Origin: Thermocrinis minervae
Lineage (GTDB): Bacteria; Aquificota; Aquificia; Aquificales; Aquificaceae
Assembly (NCBI RefSeq): GCF_900142435.1
Contig: NZ_LT670846.1
Location: forward strand, 290,486-354,485
Direction of reading: 5' to 3'
DNA length: 64,000 nt
The notes below the pieces were generated by a model. The model saw only the letters and a program-made list of their open reading frames with translations, searched no databases and was not told the DNA's origin. Positions 56,387 to 64,000 of the stretch are shown piece after piece. A program made the position numbers and the translations under genes. Each line of letters begins with the position of its first letter. Positions within the stretch are counted from its first letter, which is position 1.

Positions 56387-57426
56387 TAAGCAACAGAGTA
56401 AAACTTTTAGAAGCCTACAAGACTGAAACAACACAGGCAAAGGTAAAGCTTTCCTCTAATGAGCTGTCTGTAGACTATCCAGAAGAACTAAAGGATAGAA
56501 TTGCTAAGGAAGTCTCGCGTATAGCTTTCAACAGATATCCAGACCCTACTGCAAGCGAGTTGAAGGAAATAGTAGCGGAGAGGTTTGGAATAAGACCGGA
56601 AAACATAATGCTAGGAAACGGATCCGATGAGCTCATATACTATTTGTCCATGTCTGTTGGTGAACTATCTACAGGCGTCTTCTTTCCCACACCTACTTTT
56701 CCCATGTACGAGATATCCGCCAAAGCCTTAGGAAGACCTCTAGTGTGCACACCTCTGGGTGAGGATTTTGACATAGACCTAGAAGCTTCCCTCCAAGCAA
56801 TAGAAGGGCACAGGCCTACACTGGCCTACTTCTCCTACCCAAACAACCCTACCGGAAACTGCTTTAGTAAAGAGAAGATACAAAAAATAAGGTCCCTCGG
56901 TGTGTTTACAGTAATAGACGAGGCTTACTACCACTTTTCAAAAAAGACCTTCTTGGAAGAAGCTGTGACCAGAGAAGATACTGTAGTCTTAAGGACCCTA
57001 TCCAAAATAGGGCTGGCAGGTCTAAGGGTCGGAGTACTCATAGGTAAAGAGGAGATTGTTAAGGAGCTTGAAAAGGTGAGGCTTCCCTTCAACATAAGTT
57101 CTACATCGCAAGTCATAGCCAAACTTATACTTAGGGACTATTACCACATCATAGAGGAAGCCGTAGACACAACTATAAAGGAAAGGGAAAAAATGCTACA
57201 GCATATGTCTAATATGAAAGGGATCAAGGTCTACCCTTCAGAAGCAAATTTTATACTATTTAAAGTTGAATGTATGAGTGCCCAAGAGCTGCACAGCAGA
57301 TTACTAAAAGAAGGAGTTCTTGTGAGGAACATGTCCTATCTTGTTGATAACGCTCTAAGGGTTAGTGTAGGAAAGCCCCAAGAGAACGAAATGTTTCTAG
57401 AAGCCCTTCAGAAGGTCCTGGTATGA
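56383..57426 (+). CDS. hisC: Histidinol-phosphate aminotransferase
   Basis: PLP enzyme of histidine synthesis, 347 aa, fold type I. Early KLSSNEL, the FNRYPDP segment, GNGSDELI, SYPNNPTGN, VIDEAYYHF, the PLP lysine in RTLSKIGLAGLRVG and the RVSVG strand near the end are all as expected for HisC. It is the second gene of a plus-strand unit with the RHH-like protein, a PTP-like protein and, after a short gap, LysR and HAD genes. No other his genes are nearby. Confidence 0.93.
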   Translation: MISNRVKLLEAYKTETTQAKVKLSSNELSVDYPEELKDRIAKEVSRIAFNRYPDPTASELKEIVAERFGIRPENIMLGNGSDELIYYLSMSVGELSTGVFFPTPTFPMYEISAKALGRPLVCTPLGEDFDIDLEASLQAIEGHRPTLAYFSYPNNPTGNCFSKEKIQKIRSLGVFTVIDEAYYHFSKKTFLEEAVTREDTVVLRTLSKIGLAGLRVGVLIGKEEIVKELEKVRLPFNISSTSQVIAKLILRDYYHIIEEAVDTTIKEREKMLQHMSNMKGIKVYPSEANFILFKVECMSAQELHSRLLKEGVLVRNMSYLVDNALRVSVGKPQENEMFLEALQKVLV

Positions 57427-57821
57427 AGATAGGCTTTGCTTCCACTACGGGTAAAAAAGCCTATGTTGCTTACAACCTTGCGAAGGATGTATCGAGGAAG
57501 GCTCTCTTAAACCCTGAGCTTTTTTACTTTGCTATAAACCCCGCCGAGGATGTTCCAATTGAGATAGTAAAAACACTGCAGTCCATGGGTTTGCTCTTTG
57601 AAGAGTACAAGCCCAGAAGCATAAAAGATGTTCCCTACGAAGACCTTGACATACTTCTGACCCTATCGCCCGAAGCTAGGGATCTATGTCCCTACTCGCA
57701 GCATCATATGAGAAGAGAGCACTGGCTGATAGATACAGAGAGTCCTTCAGAACTTGTACGGGAGTTGCAAGCAAAACTCATAGAGTTTTTTAGGTTGGGC
57801 CGCAACCCTACATTGCCATAA
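57423..57821 (+). CDS. Low-molecular-weight PTP/ArsC-like fold protein lacking the catalytic signature
   Basis: A 132-aa protein. Its layout parallels low-molecular-weight tyrosine phosphatases and arsenate reductases: GFASTTGKKAYVAYNLAKDV in place of the P-loop, then VKTLQSMGLLFEEYKPRSI, DLDILLTLSPEARDLCP and REHWLIDTESP. The P-loop C-x5-R is replaced by STTGKKAY, so catalysis by the usual mechanism is not possible. It overlaps hisC by 4 bp. The similarity is by eye and moderate. A binding or regulatory role is the natural alternative. Confidence 0.65.
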   Translation: MKIGFASTTGKKAYVAYNLAKDVSRKALLNPELFYFAINPAEDVPIEIVKTLQSMGLLFEEYKPRSIKDVPYEDLDILLTLSPEARDLCPYSQHHMRREHWLIDTESPSELVRELQAKLIEFFRLGRNPTLP

Positions 57822-57835
57822 GAGCTTTTTATAAA

Positions 57836-57841
57836 TATAAT
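57836..57841 (+). promoter_or_regulatory. -10 box of the LysR-type gene (leaderless type)
   Basis: TATAAT 8 nt before the GTG at 57850, in a very AT-rich gap of 28 bp. No Shine-Dalgarno sequence is present. Confidence 0.55.
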
Positions 57842-57849
57842 AAATTTCT

Positions 57850-58761
57850 GTGATAGACATAAGCAAGCTCAAAACCTTTGTGGCTGTCGCAGAGATAGGC
57901 AGCTTTTCCAAAGCTTCCGAGATACTGTATGTAACGCAGCCAGCCGTTACCCAGCAGATAAAGGCTCTTGAAAAGATCATAGGTGCCAAGCTTTTCCAAA
58001 GACAGGGTGGGAAGATAGTGCTCACCGAAGAAGGTAAGAGGATATATCAGATAGCCAAGTCCCTTCTAAACAGCTACGAAAACCTTATGGAGGAGATGGC
58101 GAAGATAAAGAAGGATGTAAGGGATACACTCTTCTTAGGTGTAAGCACTTCTCTTGGTGAGTACAAGATACCCCAGCTCGTGGCCGAGTTTCATGCCCAG
58201 ATGCCGAGCATCAACATAAAGCTCTTTGTGGAAAACTCTCAGCAAGTAGAAGAAGCTCTTTCCTCCGGAGTTCTAAACCTAGGTGTTATAGAGAGGGAGC
58301 CTTCTGAGAAGTTTAGCTTCATAAAGTGGTTAGCTGATGAGATAATCTTCTTCACACATCCTAACCATCCTTTTGCCAAGCGTGGTGAGATAGAGCCTGA
58401 AGAGCTATACGAAGTTGATTTAGTCTTCCGTGAATCTAGTTCTGGTACTAGGAAGATAGTAAAAGATTCTTTAGAAAAGTTGGGGATAATGTTTGATAGG
58501 CTAAACATCAAGATAGAGACCAACTGTAGTAGATCTGCGTTGTGTATAGTCAAAAGCGGCTACGGTGCTAGTTTCCTCTCAAAGGGTCTTTTGGAGAAGG
58601 AAATAGAAAGGGGAACTGTGGTTCCGGTAAAGATAAAAGGCTTTGAAGCTAAAAGGTGGTATTACATCATCTATCTGGAGGGTGGGAAATCCTCCTTCCT
58701 AGCGAATAGGTTTATCAAGTTTCTACTTTCAAAGAAGACCCTTGAAGAGCTAAACGTATGA
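57850..58761 (+). CDS. LysR-family transcriptional regulator
   Basis: A 303-aa regulator. The N-terminal winged HTH reads LKTFVAVAEIGSFSKASEIL, then VTQPAVTQQIKALEKIIGAK and LFQR. The effector domain has the LGVSTSLGEYKIPQLVAEF opening and the VIEREP and RESSSGTR segments typical of CysB/CysL-like members. The start is a GTG directly after a -10 box. It overlaps the HAD gene by 4 bp. Target genes and effector are unknown; divergent genes that it would usually control are absent. Confidence 0.92.
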   Translation: MIDISKLKTFVAVAEIGSFSKASEILYVTQPAVTQQIKALEKIIGAKLFQRQGGKIVLTEEGKRIYQIAKSLLNSYENLMEEMAKIKKDVRDTLFLGVSTSLGEYKIPQLVAEFHAQMPSINIKLFVENSQQVEEALSSGVLNLGVIEREPSEKFSFIKWLADEIIFFTHPNHPFAKRGEIEPEELYEVDLVFRESSSGTRKIVKDSLEKLGIMFDRLNIKIETNCSRSALCIVKSGYGASFLSKGLLEKEIERGTVVPVKIKGFEAKRWYYIIYLEGGKSSFLANRFIKFLLSKKTLEELNV

Positions 58762-59426
58762 AGGCTACCATCTTTGATGTAGATGGCGTTATAGTTGACG
58801 TAAAGGAATCTTACCATCATGCTATAGCAAGGACAGCATCCTACTTCTTGGGTTTTCCCGTTGATGTAGAATTGGCAAGGCGTATAAAGTTTGAAAAAGG
58901 TATAAACAACGACTGGCTTGCTACCTTGGAAGTCATAAGACACTTTGGTAAAGATGCAAAGCTTGAGGAGGTCATACAAGTATTCAACAGGGAGTACGTG
59001 AACGTTAGGGACAAGGAAAGATTGATCCTTAGCAGGCCTTTTTTTGAGGGTCTAAAGAGTATGGGCGTGATGCTTGGTGTAGTTACAGGTAGACCAAGGG
59101 AGGATCTTGATTACGTTTTTAGGAGGTTTTCACTGTGGGACTTGTTTGATTGTGTGGTAGATGACGATACTATAGAGGATCCTTCTCTGAAGAAACCACA
59201 CCCCTACGCACTCTACCTTTGTATTGAGAGCTTAAAGGCTAACAGTGCTGTATACATAGGTGACAGCTTAGCAGACTGGCGTATGGTGGAGGATTTCAAA
59301 AAAGTATATCCTCAAAAGGTTGAATATGTACACTTTGGAGATTCAGTGAAGCTGGATGGTGTACTGTACGCTAAAGACGAGAAGGATCTTTACTCAACTC
59401 TTCAAGAGGTCTTGCGTAATCTCTGA
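58758..59426 (+). CDS. HAD-superfamily hydrolase (TIGR01548-like)
   Basis: A 222-aa phosphatase-like protein. Motif I is FDVDGVIVDV, motif II VVTGRP, motif III Lys in KKPHPYAL and motif IV YIGDSLADWRM. The cap is small and helical. The DVDGVI(V)DV and TGRPREDLDY pattern resembles the HAD-IA group TIGR01548, known partly from its link to histidine genes; hisC lies 1.3 kb upstream. Histidinol-phosphate phosphatase activity is possible but only inferred. Its end overlaps the Trm112-like gene by 56 bp. Confidence 0.83.
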   Translation: MKATIFDVDGVIVDVKESYHHAIARTASYFLGFPVDVELARRIKFEKGINNDWLATLEVIRHFGKDAKLEEVIQVFNREYVNVRDKERLILSRPFFEGLKSMGVMLGVVTGRPREDLDYVFRRFSLWDLFDCVVDDDTIEDPSLKKPHPYALYLCIESLKANSAVYIGDSLADWRMVEDFKKVYPQKVEYVHFGDSVKLDGVLYAKDEKDLYSTLQEVLRNL

Positions 59427-59565
59427 GGAGTATAGGTATATCTTCCTCAACAGGATAATAAACCTTACATTCTTGGCATAGAAGAATATCTCTTTTACTA
59501 TCATACAGAAGATCTCCTTTACATATGGGACAGGCTAGTATGTTTAGAAGGTCCTGAGGTATCAT
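59371..59565 (-). CDS. Trm112/YcaR-like small zinc-ribbon protein
   Basis: A 64-aa protein from the ATG at 59565, which overlaps the rhodanese stop (ATGA). It starts MIPQDLLNILACPICKGDLL, with a second pair in LLCQECKVYYPVEEDIPILL, the exact UPF0434/Trm112 zinc-ribbon pattern (C-x2-C...C-x2-C). Trm112-type proteins stabilise methyltransferases; bacterial members are less understood. The long overlap with the HAD gene is convergent. Confidence 0.9.
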   Translation of the reverse strand: MIPQDLLNILACPICKGDLLYDSKRDILLCQECKVYYPVEEDIPILLRDYARPLEELSKDPSRL

Positions 59566-59879
59566 TTCGGTGGCCCTGATTCTTTTTCGTATGGCCACAT
59601 TAATATTCCACCAGCTAAGTTGTAAGCTTCATATCCCATATGTCTTAGGAAGTAGGTGGCAAAGGCACTCCTTTCCCCACTTCTACAGTACACTATATAC
59701 TTCTTGTTCTTGTCAAGATTGTTATAGGCGTACCTTAACTCATCAAGAGGTATCAGTAGAGAGTTGGGTATGCGAACCTGTACATGTTCTGGCGGCGTTC
59801 TCACATCTAATAAGACCACGTTAGGATCTTCTAACATCCTCTTGGCTTCTTCTGGACCTACCTCTGGGACCTGAAACAT
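59562..59879 (-). CDS. Single-domain rhodanese (sulfurtransferase)
   Basis: A 105-aa cytoplasmic rhodanese without signal peptide. The domain has VVLLDVRTPPEHVQVRIPNS and the active-site loop YCRSGERSAFA with the catalytic cysteine, then the GGILMW end. GlpE/PspE-like single domains of this length transfer persulfide sulfur. A GGAGG-type site (GAGGTGCC) is next to the ATG. It forms a coupled pair with the Trm112-like gene. Confidence 0.93.
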   Translation of the reverse strand: MFQVPEVGPEEAKRMLEDPNVVLLDVRTPPEHVQVRIPNSLLIPLDELRYAYNNLDKNKKYIVYCRSGERSAFATYFLRHMGYEAYNLAGGILMWPYEKESGPPK

Positions 59880-59912
59880 GGCACCTCCTCTTTCAATTAT
59901 TAAATTATATCC

Positions 59913-61497
<1,585 letters not shown>

Positions 61498-61502
61498 TTA
61501 TT

Positions 61503-61508
61503 ATTATA
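61503..61508 (-). promoter_or_regulatory. -10 box of eno
   Basis: TATAAT on the minus strand, about 36 nt upstream of the GTG start; unlike the leaderless set, it leaves room for the GAGGGG ribosome site. No clean -35 at 17 bp was found. Confidence 0.4.
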
Positions 61509-61569
61509 CACAGAGAAGCATGTCAGAAAAAGCTACCTCCTGCGTTATATATAAATAGGAGGGTTTAGG

Positions 61570-62685
61570 TTGAAAAAGTTAACTTACAAAGTTCAGTTTG
61601 AAACACCTGCCTTCATAGGGGGAGCTGATCTTAAAAAAGCAGATCGCGAAAAAACAGATTGTGAAAAAGCTGATCGTGGAAAAGCTGCTAAAAAAGCAGA
61701 GCTTAGACCTGCCAGCTTTATAGGAATACTGCGATGGTGGTGGAGGGTCATCTTAGCAACCTTTTATGATAGTTCTGAGAAGATACATGAAAAAGAATCT
61801 CTGATTTTTGGCTCTAGTAAAAGGGCAGGAGCTGTATATCTGCGGTTGTTGAGTCCTGAGAATTTAAAGCGTTGCTGTGGAAAAGAAATAGATCCTTACA
61901 TGTTTGCCAATAGAGAATGCATAGCTGAAGGAACTAGCTTCAATGTTTGTGTATACACAAAGAAGGAGTATGAAGAAATAGTAGACAATCTATGTAAACT
62001 GGTATTTTGTTGGGGATCAGTAGGTTACAGAAGCAGAAAAGGTGTCGGAAGCCTTAAGTTGATAGAACCTAGATTGGGTTCTGAAAAAGAAGAGCTTAAG
62101 CTTCTTAAAGATGTTTATTGGCGGAATATACTGGAGAAGGTAGAGGATTTTAGGGATATGACAGAAAAGGGGTTTGATGACCTTCCTTCCCTTAAAAACC
62201 TAAAGCTGTTACGAAGAAAGTTGAACTCAAAAGATTTACGTGAGGGGCTTAAAGAATTTAGAGAAGTATACCGGAATATTAGACGTGAAGATAACAATAA
62301 GACTCCCGAATATAACACCATAATTAAAAACTTCATGCAAGGAAAAGAAATAAATGAGCAGCATGTACGTGTACCAAACATAGTCTTTGGACTTCCTATA
62401 CAGTATAAAGGCAGTGTTATGTTAACATGGAAGGGTCCTCAAAATCAGACGGGTAATAATAGGAGGGCTTCTCTATTTCTCTTTAAAGTTAAAGATAACT
62501 ACGTATACGCTATAGGGTTTAAAAGTAAGCTCCTATTAGATGGTGCAAAACTTTACGTAAAATACTTAAAATTAAAAGGTAGAGAGGGTAAGGAAATTGA
62601 TGTTGATTTATCTAGTGTTGATCTTTTTGAACAAGCAATAAAAGCTCTAGAGAAAGGAGGGTTTGAGGAGGTTAAAATAGAATGA
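61570..62685 (+). CDS. cmr1: Type III-B CRISPR RAMP protein Cmr1
   Basis: A 371-aa RAMP-superfamily subunit that caps the Cmr effector complex at the 3' end of the crRNA/target. The start is a TTG with AGGAGGG 7 nt upstream. The N-terminal strand LTYKVQFETPAFIGGAD and the motif ELRPASFIGILRWWWRVILA are the hallmark of Cmr1. A Gly-rich loop (SVGYRSRKGVGSLKL) follows. Between GGAD and ELRPASF lies an insertion of short KADRE-type repeats. The ending overlaps cmr2 by 4 bp. Codon use is A-rich (AAA, GAA) compared with the upstream genes. Confidence 0.92.
   Translation: MKKLTYKVQFETPAFIGGADLKKADREKTDCEKADRGKAAKKAELRPASFIGILRWWWRVILATFYDSSEKIHEKESLIFGSSKRAGAVYLRLLSPENLKRCCGKEIDPYMFANRECIAEGTSFNVCVYTKKEYEEIVDNLCKLVFCWGSVGYRSRKGVGSLKLIEPRLGSEKEELKLLKDVYWRNILEKVEDFRDMTEKGFDDLPSLKNLKLLRRKLNSKDLREGLKEFREVYRNIRREDNNKTPEYNTIIKNFMQGKEINEQHVRVPNIVFGLPIQYKGSVMLTWKGPQNQTGNNRRASLFLFKVKDNYVYAIGFKSKLLLDGAKLYVKYLKLKGREGKEIDVDLSSVDLFEQAIKALEKGGFEEVKIE
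61621..61695 (+). repeat. 15-bp tandem repeats inside cmr1
   Basis: Imperfect in-frame 15-bp units encode KADRE (61636-61650), KTDCE (61651-61665), KADRG (61666-61680) and a degenerate KAAKK. They follow ADLK, which may be the seed unit. They lengthen a loop that in other Cmr1 proteins is only a few residues. Confidence 0.75.
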
Positions 62686-64000
62686 ATAAGTACCTAACCG
62701 TATTTAGCTTTTCACCAGTACAGAGTTTTATAGAAGCCTCGAGGAAGTTAAAGGATCTATTTACGGCAAGCTACATACTTTCATACCTCACCAAAGAAAC
62801 TGCAAAAGATTATCAAGATTCTCTTGTGTTTCCTATGGAGGTAAAGGATGATAGTAACAAAGCTAACTGGCCTCTTGCAAACTATCCAAACAGGTTTGTT
62901 ATCCTGACTGAAGAAAAAGTTGATTGTGAAAAGTTAAAAGAGAACTTTAACAATGCTTGGAGAGGGATTTGGGAAAAAGTTCTCAAATATCTAAAAGATA
63001 AGTATGAAAACTTTCCAGAAGATCAGTTTAAGCTACACGTACAGAATTACTTTCAGACTTTTTGCCATTGTCAAGAGTTTATAGATAGAGACAAATGGAA
63101 ACAGTTGTTGGATTATAAAGAAGATGATAACGAAGATTATGGAAGTAATCCATACGTCTACACGTACGATATTGCTGAAAGAATACTAGGTTCAAAGAAG
63201 AGTAGAAGGTTTTACAAACCACTCTTTGACAAATACAAACATGGCGATCACTACCCGGACGGCTGCACTCTATGCGGTGAAAGGCTCCATCTTGCTCTTG
63301 ATTGGAAAGAGTTGCAAAATAAGTTACCAAAAGGATATCTTGCAGAGAGTGAAAAGCTGTGCGGAGTGTGCTTAGTTAAGAGGCTTGCATGGGATGAGGT
63401 ATTTTCTGCAAAAAATCAAAGTGAAGTAAACTTTCCTTCCGTAGAAGAGGTTGCTGGTATAAAGTTTAAAAAGGCTTTTATTGATAAACTAGAGAAAGAT
63501 GAAGACTTACAGAAAAGCATAGAGAATATATTTGAGCTGCTACCAAGCAAATTTAAGATAAATACAAACCCTATATTTATAAAAATTTTGGAAGAGGATA
63601 AAAACATACCTGCTATCGACAAATTTGCAAGCTTTGTAAACATAGATAGTGAAGTTTTTAGAAGGTTTGATGACGAATTTTGGCTTAAAGAGCTAGAAGA
63701 AGAATATCCAGAAGAAATAGGCAAAATCAAGGAAGCTTTTAACAAACTTAAACAACTTTTTGAAAGGGAAGATCTCAAAGGGTACAGACATAGAAATGCC
63801 TATTATGCCATACTTCTAGCAGATGGTGACGATATGGGTAGGTGGCTTGGTCCTAAAAAAGATTTTAGAGGAGAAGAGCTTACCGATGAATTCCATAAGA
63901 ATTTTTCGAAAAAACTCAGTGATTTTGCAGGAAGTGTGATTAAAGATAAGAAGATGCCTTTTCTGCCCGTTTATGCTGGTGGTGACGACATACTTGCCTT
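62682..64000 (+). CDS. cmr2: Type III-B CRISPR protein Cmr2/Cas10 (cut by right edge)
   Basis: Large subunit of the Cmr complex, producer of cyclic oligoadenylate second messengers in this family. 439 codons are visible. The protein begins directly with the first palm-type segment (VFSFSPVQSFIEASRKLKDL), so no N-terminal HD nuclease domain is present. A zinc site follows (CTLC at 195-198, CGVC at 227-230), then DGDDMG at 381-386 and the cyclase motif GGDD at 433-436, right before the window ends. The start overlaps cmr1 by 4 bp. The other cmr genes presumably follow outside. Confidence 0.93.
   Translation, partial: MNKYLTVFSFSPVQSFIEASRKLKDLFTASYILSYLTKETAKDYQDSLVFPMEVKDDSNKANWPLANYPNRFVILTEEKVDCEKLKENFNNAWRGIWEKVLKYLKDKYENFPEDQFKLHVQNYFQTFCHCQEFIDRDKWKQLLDYKEDDNEDYGSNPYVYTYDIAERILGSKKSRRFYKPLFDKYKHGDHYPDGCTLCGERLHLALDWKELQNKLPKGYLAESEKLCGVCLVKRLAWDEVFSAKNQSEVNFPSVEEVAGIKFKKAFIDKLEKDEDLQKSIENIFELLPSKFKINTNPIFIKILEEDKNIPAIDKFASFVNIDSEVFRRFDDEFWLKELEEEYPEEIGKIKEAFNKLKQLFEREDLKGYRHRNAYYAILLADGDDMGRWLGPKKDFRGEELTDEFHKNFSKKLSDFAGSVIKDKKMPFLPVYAGGDDILA

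Noticed and set aside
61500-64000. CRISPR array near the cmr genes
   Set aside because: No 25-37-bp repeats at regular spacing were seen anywhere in the window; the only repeats are the 15-bp coding units in cmr1.

Overview
The window reads as chromosome of a thermophilic, chemolithotrophic bacterium of the Aquificaceae (Hydrogenobacter/Thermocrinis type). This is inferred from gene content: a thermophile-type KaiC-like ATPase with its partner, an ATP-dependent DNA ligase beside ordinary bacterial genes, DUF507 and DUF2173 proteins, very tight gene packing with many 1-26 bp overlaps, and AGG/AGA/ATA-rich codon use. No species-level identification was possible from sequence alone.

Layout. 1-3.7 kb: end of ispG, molybdopterin genes moaA-moaE and argH. 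3.7-5.9 kb: a decayed heme d1/nitrite-reductase type locus (fragments of nrdD, a NirJ-like radical SAM protein, a V4R-domain protein, a c-type cytochrome and a frameshifted siroheme decarboxylase) around an intact Rrf2 regulator. 5.9-9.2 kb: engB-lipA-hom-rpe. 9.2-15 kb (minus): lptD, trmD, a Xer-type recombinase, a small efflux adaptor, a TolC protein and a thioredoxin-fold protein. 15-19.4 kb: a 2-hydroxyacid dehydrogenase, then a zinc-type uptake operon (small His-containing protein, porin, ZnuA-like, ZnuB-like; no ATPase in the window). 19.3-25.1 kb (minus): an RND pump behind a TetR-type operator, and glnE. 25.2-30.5 kb: ferredoxin, radical SAM protein, a CDF transporter fused to a NifX-like domain, pyrC and the KaiC-like pair. 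30.4-32.6 kb (minus): a small cluster with a cytochrome c'-like protein, a DUF2249/DUF1858-type protein and a polytopic membrane protein. 32.7-37.9 kb: a complete heavy-metal RND system. 37.9-39.6 kb: ElyC-like, ExbD, ExbB.

39.6-42.4 kb holds the most interesting unit. Two DUF2173 paralogues, an SCP2-domain protein and a PAS-containing sigma-54 activator lie in one direction behind a textbook -24/-12 promoter (TGGCACG-N4-TTGCA at 42385-42400), with three GTGTTGCA repeats upstream. It looks like a self-contained sigma-54 regulon with unknown function. Next come a broken transglutaminase-like gene, a membrane protein, a CDGSH protein, an MFS transporter, ispD, dtd and a PLD-nuclease/HerA-ATPase fusion that is a defence or DNA-repair candidate. 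48-53.8 kb: tRNA-Val(CAC), a possible small RNA, sfsA, pncA, DNA ligase, SRP RNA, dnaX and an M23 peptidase. 53.7-61.5 kb: DUF507, trmN6-like, atpC, ChaN-like, an RHH-like protein, hisC, a PTP-like protein without its catalytic signature, a LysR regulator, HAD hydrolase, Trm112-like, rhodanese, ftsB and eno. The right edge (61.6-64 kb) opens a type III-B CRISPR effector operon (cmr1, cmr2/cas10); no repeat array lies inside the window.

A recurring signal is a TATAAT-like -10 box 7-8 nt before a start codon that has no Shine-Dalgarno sequence (ferredoxin, KaiC-like, MFS, dtd, dnaX, atpC, lysR, possibly argH). This suggests frequent leaderless transcripts. All function calls come from reading motifs by eye; no database search was possible.
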